This document shows, in pieces, positions 1 through 8,527 of a stretch of DNA of 13,685 bases (the first letter of the stretch is position 1; each line of letters starts with the position of its first letter). Below the pieces are notes generated by a model. It saw only the letters and a program-made list of their open reading frames with translations, searched no databases and had not been told where the DNA came from. The position numbers and the translations under genes were made by a program. The stretch comes from an uncultured Clostridia bacterium (GTDB lineage: Bacteria > Bacillota > Clostridia > TANB77 > CAG-508), in NCBI GenBank assembly GCA_949077355.1, contig CARUQW010000043.1, positions 1 through 13,685 of the forward strand, given 5' to 3'.

Positions 1-111
1 GTTAATTTATTTTTTCTGCCGTAACAATTCGGGGGGACCAGTAAGATTACAGTCTGTTATGAAATTACAGACTGTTCGTAACTGGGAGTTACAAAGAAAA
101 AATAAATTAAC
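1..111. repeat. 111-bp structured palindromic repeat, full copy
   Basis: The whole segment folds as one long interrupted hairpin. Positions 1-17 (gttaatttattttttct) are an exact reverse complement of 95-111. Inside that, 21-25 pairs with 88-92 (gtaac/gttac), 38-42 with 81-85 (ccagt/actgg), and 49-57 with 67-75 (acagtctgt/acagactgt), leaving a 9-nt apical loop. The left side has an unpaired bulge with six consecutive G (31-36). A second copy starts at 13604; the 82 bases that can be compared differ at five positions. No protein is encoded. It may be a small non-autonomous palindromic element or a dispersed structured RNA; the sequence does not decide between them. Confidence 0.8.
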
Positions 112-139
112 TTTTATTATGAAAAGATTTAAATAAAAA

Positions 140-168
140 TTGTCCAAAAGGTCCGTCCCCTCTGGCAA
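140..168 (-). repeat. REP-like short palindrome, GGGGACGG type
   Basis: Read on the minus strand this 29-mer starts ttgccagaggggacgg and ends ccttttggacaa, so its ends are roughly complementary around a GGGGACGG-A-CCTTTT core. Similar 29-36 nt units lie at 9698-9733 and 13545-13573, both on the plus strand. It sits 28 nt from the 111-bp structured repeat, as the 13545 copy sits 30 nt from the second structured repeat. This looks like a dispersed REP-type unit. From memory, similar GGGGACGG...TTTTG units occur beside Y1 (IS200-like) transposase genes in clostridia, but no transposase is visible here. Confidence 0.6.
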
Positions 169-201
169 CTGGGATTTTAAGGAACGTCCCTCCAGTCCCC
201 G

Positions 202-231
202 TGCCATTTAAACCCGGAACCGTTGGCAACC
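202..231 (-). repeat. Single unit of the repeat forming the 5037-5142 palindrome
   Basis: This 30-nt stretch, just past the glucan synthase stop codon, matches positions 5094-5123 with two substitutions; the first 20 nt (202-221) are identical. The minus-strand unit is GGTTGCCAACGGTTCC followed by GGGTTTAAATGGCA. Its neighbour at about 171-201 holds another GGGGACTGGAGGGACG-like motif, so 140-231 appears to be a small cluster of different repeat units. The cluster occupies most of the non-coding DNA beyond the structured repeat, and I see no intrinsic terminator for the glucan synthase in it. Confidence 0.6.
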
Positions 232-239
232 CAGTCCTC

Positions 240-3200
240 TTATAGTTCTACTTCTATCTGATAAATGTTACGGCTACCATCTAATTTAATAAGATTCTCA
301 ACTTTGTTACCATTTAATAATATCTTACTATTTCCTTCTTCAAATTTATTTTTTCCATTTAAGTTTTTGATATTAATATGATAAATACTTTCTTGATATT
401 GATATCTTATTTGATATTCTTTCCAGTCTTTTGGAATACATGGTTCTATTTTCAAATATCCTTCTTCTATTTTTAGTCCTAGTAGATTTTCAATTCCAGC
501 TTTATAATACCAACTAGCAGAGCCAGTGTACCAAGTCCATCCGCCTCGTCCTGCAAGGTTTCCTGCTCCATATATATCGGCTGGGATAACATATGGTTCT
601 ACTTTGTATTTTTTGCTTGCTTCTTTGGTTCTACTATGCTCAATTGGATTTATCATTCGATATAATTCAAATGCTTTGTCACCAAATCCTAGCATCGCTT
701 CTGCTATGATAACCCATACTGAGCTGTGCGTATATTGTCCTCCATTTTCTCGTACACCTGGTAAATAAGCTTTAATATAACCGGGTTCTAGTTTGCTCTT
801 TTCAAAAGGTGGATCAAGTAATTTGATAATTCCATTTTCTCTATCAATTAAATGGTTTTCTAGACTTTCCATAGATATATATTTTTTATCATTATCTCCT
901 GCTTTTGAAATAACACTCCAGCTTTGGGCAATGCTATCAATTCTACATTCTTCGTTTTCCATACTTCCTAATACATTTCCATCATCCATAAAAGCTCTTT
1001 TATACCATCTTCCATCCCATCCATTGGTGTTTAATGCTCTTTTTAGATTATTTTTTATTTCTTCATACTTGTTAGCTAGTATTTCTTCTCCTTTTTCTTT
1101 ACAAATTGAAACAAAATGCTCTAAAATCAAACTTAAGAAAAATCCTAACCATACGCTTTCTCCTTTTCCCTTGTTTCCTACTGTACTAAATCCATCGTTC
1201 CAATCTCCAGAGCCAATTTTAGGTAATCCATTTTCGCCAAAATTCAAACTTCTTTCAATTGCTTTGATACAATGTTCATAAATGCTTGCCTCTTGTTTGC
1301 TTGGCAAATATTTTTCATATCTTTCATCCTGATTTTCTTCTAATACATTTCCTTCTAAATATGGCGTTTTTATCTCTAAAATACTTTTATCTCCTGTAAA
1401 GCAGATATATTCTATTACCAAATAGGCTAACCATAATAAATCATCTGAAAATCTTGTTCGAATTCCTCTTTGATTTTCCTCATGCCACCAATGTTCTACA
1501 TCTCCTTCTATAAATTGGTGTTTGCTGTGTTTAATGATTTGTTGTTTTAGTATTTCTGGCTCTAAATATTTTAATCCGATTACATCTTGCAATTGGTCTC
1601 TAAAACCAAAGGCCCCTCCTGATTGATAATATCCTGTTTTTCCAATCAATCTACTATTTATGATTTGGTATACAATCCAACCATTTAACAATATATTGGT
1701 TGATTCTAATGGCGTATAGACTTGTAATCTTCCTAAAAATTCCTTCCAGTAATTTTTGATATGATTTAATTCTTGTTTACAATTTGTTATTTTCTGATAT
1801 TTATAAGCTATATTTTTACAATCCATTTCTTCCTCTTCTGCGCCTAGAATAATAGAAATCTCTTTATTTTCAAAGCTTTCTAGTGTAATCTCAATTTCAT
1901 AGGCCATACAAGCTTTTTTTGCCAAGGAATTTTGATTGTTTAAAGAAACCTTTTTTATTCCCGATGGTTTTCCAATTCCACCTTCTCCTAAAAAGAAATT
2001 TTTGTCTCCTGTAAAAGATTTTATTTTTTCACTGGAAGAAATATAAATCCTTGTTTTTTCCATTTCTTCACGATATCGATTTTGAGCCTCCACTAAGTTG
2101 CTGTTGTTGTCAAATTTCAAATCAATATATCCATTTGTCTTAATTTCATCTTCCCCTATGACTGGCTTGATATAATAATATAATTTTAATTTTTTTCGAT
2201 TCGGTGTTTTATTTTTCAGACTTAAAATTCCAACTTTACAACTATCTTCTTTTGGTACAAACATCTCTAATTCCTGCTCAATTCCATTGCTTTGGTGAAT
2301 GTATTTACAATAGCCAAATCCATAAATAACATTATAATTTTTATCATCTGGCATAGGATTTAATCCCAAGGACCAAGTTTTTTGACTTTCTTCGTCTTTT
2401 AAATAAATAATTTCTGATGGAATATCACAACTTGGCTTATTTCCCCAACTGGATACTCGATTTAATCTACAATTTTTATACCAACTATAACCTCCCATAT
2501 TTTCTGTCATTACTGTTCCGAATTTTTGATTTGCCATTATATGGCTCCATACAGTAGGTAGTCGATTTTGTTTATTTACTCTTATCCAATACTCTTTTCC
2601 ATCTTCTGAAAATCCTCCATATTCATTATAATATTTTAACTTTTCATGATTAGCCAAAATATCTATCTCTTCTTTTTCTTCTGTCCATACTGCTTTTGCT
2701 ACCTCTTCTCCAATTGTTTCTCGTTTTTCGAAATAACTTTCTTCTAATTCTTTTATATTATTTTGTAGTCCACCTTTTTCACTATCAATGGTAATGCTTG
2801 CTAAAAATTCTAATAATTCGATATCTTTTTTAGCCATTTCGCCCTTACTAAGTGTGAAAATGCCACCTCTTTGATTTTTTAGATATCCCATATGATAATT
2901 CAAAATACTGCCTTCAATTTCTTCTTTTACGTAATTTTCATAGCTATGCTTTTCCTCATCTAAGATGATAAATTCAGTTTCTACATTTTTCATTCTAAAA
3001 AATTCGTAGGCTTTTAAAACTTCTTTGATGATATAGCCATCATTTACATTTCTTACTTTTAATAAAATAATTGGTAAATCTCCTGAAATTCCATATTTCC
3101 ATAAATCACTTTGATGATAATGATTTCGCTTTTTTGTATCTTGTAAAATTTGTGATTTAACAGGATTATCAAAAATAATGTAAGATAACATTTTTTGATA

Positions 3201-5696
3201 AATAGCAATATCACTACCTTTTCTTCTTAAATATCTGCTTTCCGCTTCTACTCTTGCTTTGGATAATTCAAATTCCTTGCTGACATTCTCTGCTGATTGA
3301 TATTTTTTTATATTTTCTAAAACCGTTTCTTCTTCTTCGTGGACTGATAAAATAAAGTCAATCACTGCTTTTTCTTGTGGTTTTACTTTTATTGTTCTTT
3401 TTAGTGCAACAATTGTTTCTGTCACTAATCCTGTCTTTTTTGATAATGGAATTGAATTTTTTATCATAATAGGAATTCCTAAATTCCCTCTTCCTATAAA
3501 CTTTTCCTCATCAATTTCATATTCAAAATCACCAATTGTTTCACTGTTTGTGGATAAGTTTGCTCCCAAGTAGTATTTGGGCGCATTTACTTCCCTATTT
3601 TTTCTTTGTATCATAATGGTATTTGTTTCTTCATCTAATCGATTCATTAAGAATAAATTGTTAAAAGCTGGATGGGCATAATCTTGTTCTTTTGGCGATA
3701 ATACTGGCTCAAAGTAACATGTTACTTCTAAAATCTCCTCCTCATTTCCTTGATTTTCTAAAATAACTCGTCTTAACTCGACAGGAGCATTATCTTCTAT
3801 CTTATCCTCATGATTTTTTCCTCCGTCCCCAAAAGAACTGATTGTCGTTTTTATGATTGTTTTTATATTTCCATTGCTAATTTCTTGTTCATTTCGGTCT
3901 GGCATAAAACTAATTTGATATTGATTTTCTTTGTTTTCATTGTAAGAATAATTAGAACTCCATATATTTTTATTTTTGATATTTTTGAAAGCAAAAAAGA
4001 TTCCTTGTGGATAGTCATCTGTCGGTTTGAATCGATTAATATAGATATTTTTATATTTACTAACACCTTGCCCTTTTTGATTCATAGCAATGACATAATC
4101 TTCATTAGAAATAAAGTTTCCAGTAATTAAATTTTCATCAATTTTTTTGTATGTGGTTTGTACATAATTTTCATAATCTTTATATTTTAATTTTTCGATT
4201 TTTTCCTTTTTCTCTTTGGTTATAATTGCTTTTTCTGGCATGGTCTCTTGTAATAATATACTAACAGCCTCTATTTGCGGATTTTTCATAAATCTTTTTT
4301 GTAAAACATTATCGTGGAATAAATTATTAATACTAAGCAAAATCAATCCTTGGTGGTGTGCCATATATGTCTTTACAATTGCTGAATTTCTCCCTTTTTC
4401 CACTCTTTCAGGGGTATAATCAATGGCTTCATAAAATCCAAATTTCCCATACATTCCTTCTTTTTCCAACCATTTCAAGTTCTTAATTTCTTCTTTTGGG
4501 ACTTCTGTAATTGCTAAAATTCCACCATAACTAGACACTACCATTTCATCTGCTAATCCTCTTTTTAAGCCTAACCAAGGTATTCCAAAAGCTTTATATT
4601 GATAATTGGATTGCAAATCTTTTAAATTGAAAGCTGCTTCTGATATCCCCCAAGGAATATTCAAACTTTTACTATATTCCATCTGGGTTTGAATCAAAAA
4701 CTTACAAGATTCATCTAACAAACTGCCTTCATATTTCGGAATATTAATATTTGGCATTAAATACTCAAATGCCGTTCCTGACCATGAAACTAGCCCTTTA
4801 TACTTTCCTAATGTTGTTAATGTCCTACTCAAATGATTCCAATGCCTACTTGGGACATCTTTCTTTGCGATTGCTACTAAGCTGGCTTGTCTTGCCTCTG
4901 ATGCTAGTAAATCATAATAAGAATCTGTCATTTTATTTTCTTCTATATTAAATCCAATTGAAAAAATTTGTTGTTCCTGATTGTAAAGCACACTAAAATC
5001 TGTATCATCAATTAATTTCTCAATTAGCTGTATCGTGGTTGCCAATGGTTCCAAGGTTGTCAATGGTTCCGGGTTTAAATGGCAACCTTGAGGTTGCCAT
5101 TTAAACCCGGAACCATTGACAACCTTGGAACCATTGGCAACCTCTTCTAGAAAGGCTTTTGTTACATATAGATAACCGATTAAGTTTCCACTGTCCACAG
5201 TTGAAACATATCTTGGGTTCAGTGGTTCTTTTGTTTTAATGTTATACCAGTTGTATAAATGTCCATTCCATTTTGTCAAGCTTTCTACGGTCTGGACTAT
5301 TTTATGGATAAAATCAATTGCTTTTTCTAGGCTAATATATTGCAAATCATAAGCTGAGATAACGGCTAATAAGGATAGTCCTATATTCGTAGATGATGTT
5401 CTTGGTACAACTTTTTCTTTTCTGTCTTCTTGATAGTTGTCTGGAATTAAATAATTATTTTCTTCTGTCAGATACGTTTCAAAAAATTCCCATGTTCTTC
5501 TTCCAATTTCTAAAACATATTCTTTTTCTTCCTCATTTAATTGTTCTACTGCATTACTTTTTTCGATTTCTCGACTAATATACCACATAATCATTGGTGT
5601 TATCATCCACCAAAGTCCTAATAAAATAGCAAATAGATTTAATTTTAATAAACCAATACCAATACTAATAACACCTGCTAAGCTATTGACTGCCAT
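240..5696 (-). CDS. ndvB: Cyclic beta-1,2-glucan synthase, C-terminal part (GH189 + GH94), frameshifted
   Basis: This is the downstream 1818 residues of an NdvB/ChvB-type cyclic beta-1,2-glucan synthase. Residues 1-40 are membrane helices. About 55-490 is the cyclisation (GH189/glycoamylase-like) domain, with SWSGTAFEYLMP (305-316) and YMAHHQG (444-450). About 520-1818 are the beta-sandwich and (alpha/alpha)6 parts of a GH94 phosphorylase-like domain. That domain contains GGYSWYKNCRLNR (1068-1080), GAFGFRDQLQD (1361-1371), EHWWHEE (1401-1407) and GSGDWNDG (1495-1502), whose DWND aspartate is the expected general acid. The ATG at 5696 is probably not a real start. The same frame runs open upstream to about 5841 and encodes the conserved linker LPYKAYIS...HLLEWTTSEEAEK, joining the 5833-8421 frame. 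The in-frame palindrome at 5037-5142 adds about 35 residues (185-220) to the GH189 domain. The repaired protein would be 2726 residues, usual for the family. Confidence 0.93.
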   Translation of the reverse strand: MAVNSLAGVISIGIGLLKLNLFAILLGLWWMITPMIMWYISREIEKSNAVEQLNEEEKEYVLEIGRRTWEFFETYLTEENNYLIPDNYQEDRKEKVVPRTSSTNIGLSLLAVISAYDLQYISLEKAIDFIHKIVQTVESLTKWNGHLYNWYNIKTKEPLNPRYVSTVDSGNLIGYLYVTKAFLEEVANGSKVVNGSGFKWQPQGCHLNPEPLTTLEPLATTIQLIEKLIDDTDFSVLYNQEQQIFSIGFNIEENKMTDSYYDLLASEARQASLVAIAKKDVPSRHWNHLSRTLTTLGKYKGLVSWSGTAFEYLMPNINIPKYEGSLLDESCKFLIQTQMEYSKSLNIPWGISEAAFNLKDLQSNYQYKAFGIPWLGLKRGLADEMVVSSYGGILAITEVPKEEIKNLKWLEKEGMYGKFGFYEAIDYTPERVEKGRNSAIVKTYMAHHQGLILLSINNLFHDNVLQKRFMKNPQIEAVSILLQETMPEKAIITKEKKEKIEKLKYKDYENYVQTTYKKIDENLITGNFISNEDYVIAMNQKGQGVSKYKNIYINRFKPTDDYPQGIFFAFKNIKNKNIWSSNYSYNENKENQYQISFMPDRNEQEISNGNIKTIIKTTISSFGDGGKNHEDKIEDNAPVELRRVILENQGNEEEILEVTCYFEPVLSPKEQDYAHPAFNNLFLMNRLDEETNTIMIQRKNREVNAPKYYLGANLSTNSETIGDFEYEIDEEKFIGRGNLGIPIMIKNSIPLSKKTGLVTETIVALKRTIKVKPQEKAVIDFILSVHEEEETVLENIKKYQSAENVSKEFELSKARVEAESRYLRRKGSDIAIYQKMLSYIIFDNPVKSQILQDTKKRNHYHQSDLWKYGISGDLPIILLKVRNVNDGYIIKEVLKAYEFFRMKNVETEFIILDEEKHSYENYVKEEIEGSILNYHMGYLKNQRGGIFTLSKGEMAKKDIELLEFLASITIDSEKGGLQNNIKELEESYFEKRETIGEEVAKAVWTEEKEEIDILANHEKLKYYNEYGGFSEDGKEYWIRVNKQNRLPTVWSHIMANQKFGTVMTENMGGYSWYKNCRLNRVSSWGNKPSCDIPSEIIYLKDEESQKTWSLGLNPMPDDKNYNVIYGFGYCKYIHQSNGIEQELEMFVPKEDSCKVGILSLKNKTPNRKKLKLYYYIKPVIGEDEIKTNGYIDLKFDNNSNLVEAQNRYREEMEKTRIYISSSEKIKSFTGDKNFFLGEGGIGKPSGIKKVSLNNQNSLAKKACMAYEIEITLESFENKEISIILGAEEEEMDCKNIAYKYQKITNCKQELNHIKNYWKEFLGRLQVYTPLESTNILLNGWIVYQIINSRLIGKTGYYQSGGAFGFRDQLQDVIGLKYLEPEILKQQIIKHSKHQFIEGDVEHWWHEENQRGIRTRFSDDLLWLAYLVIEYICFTGDKSILEIKTPYLEGNVLEENQDERYEKYLPSKQEASIYEHCIKAIERSLNFGENGLPKIGSGDWNDGFSTVGNKGKGESVWLGFFLSLILEHFVSICKEKGEEILANKYEEIKNNLKRALNTNGWDGRWYKRAFMDDGNVLGSMENEECRIDSIAQSWSVISKAGDNDKKYISMESLENHLIDRENGIIKLLDPPFEKSKLEPGYIKAYLPGVRENGGQYTHSSVWVIIAEAMLGFGDKAFELYRMINPIEHSRTKEASKKYKVEPYVIPADIYGAGNLAGRGGWTWYTGSASWYYKAGIENLLGLKIEEGYLKIEPCIPKDWKEYQIRYQYQESIYHINIKNLNGKNKFEEGNSKILLNGNKVENLIKLDGSRNIYQIEVEL
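5037..5142. repeat. 106-bp perfect palindrome inserted in frame in the glucan synthase
   Basis: The 52-nt arms 5037-5088 and 5091-5142 are exact reverse complements around a 2-nt centre (5089-5090). Each arm contains two 16-nt units, ggttgccaatggttcc and ggttgtcaatggttcc, followed by gggtttaaatggcaacct. The palindrome is more GC-rich than its surroundings and is translated as an atypical stretch (VANGSKVVNGSGFKW..., residues 186-220) between two helices of the GH189 domain. It contains no stop in the coding frame. In the mRNA it would form a very stable 52-bp hairpin. A single related unit lies at 202-231. It resembles in-frame palindromic insertions of the Rickettsia RPE kind in behaviour, not in sequence. 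Confidence 0.95.
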
Positions 5697-5832
5697 TTGA
5701 TTATAATAAGCTGTTAAGCTTGATTTAGCTTGTTTTTCTGCTTCCTCCGATGTGGTCCATTCTAAAAGATGTTTATGAGATATCCCTACGCGATAGATAG
5801 TTTTTAAAATGGATTTGGAAGAAATATATGCC

Positions 5833-8421
5833 TTATACGGTAAGCATCCGAATGGTAATGATTCCCCTTAATAAGGTTCCTTTCATTCCTGATATTTTGG
5901 GTGTAAAAGTTTTTTGTTTTTCTTCTCCTTCTTTCCTAAAAATACAAGCATTTACCAATTCTAATAAATAAGGAAAAACAGCTATTCCTAACAGGATTAT
6001 AATGATTCCATAAATCGTTCTTTGGCTCGTAATTCCGATTATATTACTATATATTATAGCTATGATAATAGCTATTTCGATTAAACTTCTTCTTAAATTA
6101 TCCAATATTTTGTATTTAGAAAGTAAATTTAAGGGACTTTTTATTCCAATCCATTTTGTAATTTGCCAATCTCCTCGAATCCATCTAGAAAGTCGATTCA
6201 TAAAGCTATTATATTTCGTCGGATAGCCATCCATCAGCATGATGTCTGATGCTAGTCCACATCGTAAATAACATCCTTCTAATAAATCATGACTTAATAC
6301 GGTATTTTCTGGAATTTGCTTATCTAATACAGTTTCATATACTGCTAAATCATAAATTCCTTTTCCTGTAAAGATTCCTTCTTGAAAATTATCTTGATAA
6401 GTGTCAGATATCGCATTAGTATAAGAATCGGTCCCACCTGCTCCAGCAAATATTTTCGTAAATAATGTTTTATAGCTAATATCTAAATTGACACCAATTC
6501 TAGGTTGTAAGATGCCATAACCATCGATTACTACATTTTCCTCTGAATCTAAAATTGGTTCATTTAAAATGTGTGCCATTGCTCCTACCAATTCAAAAGC
6601 AGAATTTAAGATTAAATCTGTATCAGCATCTAGTGTAATGATATATTTTATTTCTTGTTTTTCTTGATTTTCTAAGGTATTGATACGAAATGGATTTTTT
6701 ATTTTTCCTAATAAATATTGATTAAACTGTGTCAACATCCCTCTTTTTCGTTCCCATCCTAAATAGGAACCTTCTTTTTCATTCCATTGACGTTTTCTGT
6801 AAATAAAATTAAATATGGGGCTATATTTTTCATTCAATTCTTCTACTAATTTTTGACCTTCTTGGATTATTTCTTCATCAAATTCTTCTTCTCGTTTGTC
6901 GCTTTCTGAGCAGTCCCCTAACAAAGTAAAATAAATATTTTCAGATTGATTTGCTAAATAAAATACTTCTAATTTTCTCATTAATTCTTTTACTTTTTCT
7001 TTTGATTTTAAAATTGTTGGGATAACCACCATGGTTTTGTGTTCTTCATCAATGCCATTTAAAAAATCCAGTTTGGGTATTGGTTTTGGTTTAACCACTT
7101 TGCTTAAAATATATTGTATGATTTGCACTGCAACTTCTGATGCTGGAATCAAAAACAATAGGAAGCTTACCCAATCTAATTTTATTAAACTACTTATACC
7201 AATGGATACCAAAGATGTTAAAACAATAACACCTAATAGATAAGCTTTTGTTTTATCTTTAGAAGTCATCTGCCTACTTGTTTTGTATTGTAAAACATCA
7301 TATAATTGATTCCTTCCTCGATCAATTAGATAGTAACCAATATGTGCCTGTTTTGTTTTTATATCTTGATTTTGAGCCAATTTTAGCGCTTTTTTGGTAA
7401 TATAAATTTCTGATATTTTTGTTTTTTTCGAAATCTCTTTTATTCTACTTCTGTAATATTCTTTTGTTTTGTCATCCATTTTTTCGTAAACTCCACTTGG
7501 ATCTTGCCTTAGTATTTCTTCTACTCCATTAATTTTTTCGAATATTTCTAAAAAATTAATTCTTTGAATTTTCTTGATACTGGTTATGCTATTTCCAATG
7601 GATACTTTTCGAACTGCAATATCAAAGTGCTCTTTTTTAATCACTTCTGATACACTGGTCCCTGTCATTTCTACTGCTTCTTCTAAGGCTTTTAAATAAG
7701 CATATCCTTTTTTTCCATAACGTTTTAAAATATAGGACATATATTCAATAAATGGATATTTCATATTTCTAAATGCATCTTTTTCCAGCTTTTTCTTGTT
7801 TATTTTAAAATGCTGTTCTGTTTTTTCTTTATTTTCTACTAATCTTTCTACCATATTTTCTGCTTTGTATTTTTGCATTTGGCAGCTATATATCTTTTCA
7901 CAGATTTCTCGGATATTTTCAATCATAGCAATTTGAAGAAATATGCCTATATTCCATATTTCTTCCATACTTAACGTTTTTTTCGTTTGATAACTTGCTA
8001 AATAATCTTCTAATTCTTTTCTTTCTATTTTATTGTCTGTATAAGCTACAATTTCTGCTGCTAATACATAGATTCTGGCAAATCCTTTATAGTTTCCATT
8101 GGCTACTCCTACAAAATTGGTATATTTTTTTAACGTTAATTCTTTTTCAATTTGTTTGACTGTTTCCTCTATGATATATAAATTATCTAATAACCATTCT
8201 CCTGCTGGATGTATACTGATTCCTAATTTCACATGCTCGTTTAATAGATTATATACTTGTTCAATTACTTTGAAATTTTCTATCATTTGTGGTACTGGAT
8301 ACGTTTGTTTTTCGGATTGGTTTGTTAAATTGTGATTCGAAGCTATTTTTTGTAAGTGATTTTCTAATTGATTTTTATCTAATAAAGTTCCATTTATTTT
8401 TAATACTTTGTTGGTTTTCAA
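5833..8421 (-). CDS. ndvB: Cyclic beta-1,2-glucan synthase, N-terminal part (GT84), frameshifted
   Basis: This is the first 862 residues of the same NdvB-type enzyme. It is the membrane glycosyltransferase that polymerises glucose from UDP-glucose through beta-1,2 links. Residues 45-330 form the helical N-terminal region typical of the family (HPAGEWLLDN, 71-80). Membrane helices are near 394-412 and 417-438. The GT84 catalytic domain (about 455-765) shows the DADTD motif (598-602), SHDLLEG (710-716) and RWIRGDWQ (746-753). Two further helices lie near 779-822. The start is a TTG preceded by AAGGAG about 10 nt upstream; no better ATG exists. The frame ends early at the TAA at 5833 because of the one-base insertion near 5841. 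In a normal gene it continues through LPYKAYIS into the GH189/GH94 half. No convincing promoter of its own was found in the 97-nt gap upstream. Confidence 0.93.
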   Translation of the reverse strand: MKTNKVLKINGTLLDKNQLENHLQKIASNHNLTNQSEKQTYPVPQMIENFKVIEQVYNLLNEHVKLGISIHPAGEWLLDNLYIIEETVKQIEKELTLKKYTNFVGVANGNYKGFARIYVLAAEIVAYTDNKIERKELEDYLASYQTKKTLSMEEIWNIGIFLQIAMIENIREICEKIYSCQMQKYKAENMVERLVENKEKTEQHFKINKKKLEKDAFRNMKYPFIEYMSYILKRYGKKGYAYLKALEEAVEMTGTSVSEVIKKEHFDIAVRKVSIGNSITSIKKIQRINFLEIFEKINGVEEILRQDPSGVYEKMDDKTKEYYRSRIKEISKKTKISEIYITKKALKLAQNQDIKTKQAHIGYYLIDRGRNQLYDVLQYKTSRQMTSKDKTKAYLLGVIVLTSLVSIGISSLIKLDWVSFLLFLIPASEVAVQIIQYILSKVVKPKPIPKLDFLNGIDEEHKTMVVIPTILKSKEKVKELMRKLEVFYLANQSENIYFTLLGDCSESDKREEEFDEEIIQEGQKLVEELNEKYSPIFNFIYRKRQWNEKEGSYLGWERKRGMLTQFNQYLLGKIKNPFRINTLENQEKQEIKYIITLDADTDLILNSAFELVGAMAHILNEPILDSEENVVIDGYGILQPRIGVNLDISYKTLFTKIFAGAGGTDSYTNAISDTYQDNFQEGIFTGKGIYDLAVYETVLDKQIPENTVLSHDLLEGCYLRCGLASDIMLMDGYPTKYNSFMNRLSRWIRGDWQITKWIGIKSPLNLLSKYKILDNLRRSLIEIAIIIAIIYSNIIGITSQRTIYGIIIILLGIAVFPYLLELVNACIFRKEGEEKQKTFTPKISGMKGTLLRGIITIRMLTV
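5838..5850 (-). other. ndvB: One-base insertion (frameshift) in the glucan synthase gene
   Basis: Upstream frame: ATT CGG ATG CTT ACC GTA TAA (stop at 5833-5835). Removing the base at 5841 gives CTT CCG TAT AAG GCA TAT ATT TCT, which reads LPYKAYIS, the conserved linker of this family. From there the frame stays open into the downstream 1818-residue frame. The extra base could lie anywhere between the CGG at 5848-5850 and the CCG at 5838-5840; for example, dropping a G of CGG would read I-R-C-L-P-Y. The site is not in a long homopolymer. Confidence 0.88.
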
Positions 8422-8506
8422 AAAATTCCACTCCTTGCTTTAATATGTTTTATTCATATTGTTTGCAAAGTGTGGAAATTTTATGCATTTTTGAAACAAT
8501 TTGAAA

Positions 8507-8527
8507 AGACACTGAATCTCAGTGTCT
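8507..8527 (-). terminator. Possible weak intrinsic terminator overlapping a stop codon
   Basis: Minus-strand hairpin with 9-bp perfect arms (agacactga/tcagtgtct), a 3-nt loop and then TTTTC. The TGA stop of the small membrane protein (8519-8521) lies inside the left arm as transcribed. The short T tract makes partial read-through into the glucan synthase gene likely, so the two genes could still be partly cotranscribed. Confidence 0.5.

Noticed and set aside
526..1281. Plus-strand open frames (also near 3810, 7031, 8099, 8586, 9384, 11205 and 12776)
   Set aside because: They lie antisense to well-supported genes, lack ribosome binding sites and show no recognisable protein features.
5037..5142. 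The large palindrome as an intrinsic terminator or CRISPR-like repeat
   Set aside because: It lies inside a coding region, has no T tract, and is a single inverted pair rather than spaced direct repeats.
5833..5841. Programmed +1 frameshift at GTA TAA, as in prfB
   Set aside because: No internal Shine-Dalgarno-like stimulator is evident just upstream. The programmed reading would replace the conserved Pro-Tyr of LPYKAY, whereas a simple insertion restores it. It was not fully excluded.
8430..8460. TTGCAA-N17-TATTAA as the glucan synthase promoter
   Set aside because: The -10-like box would place transcription start at or inside the ribosome binding site, leaving no usable leader.
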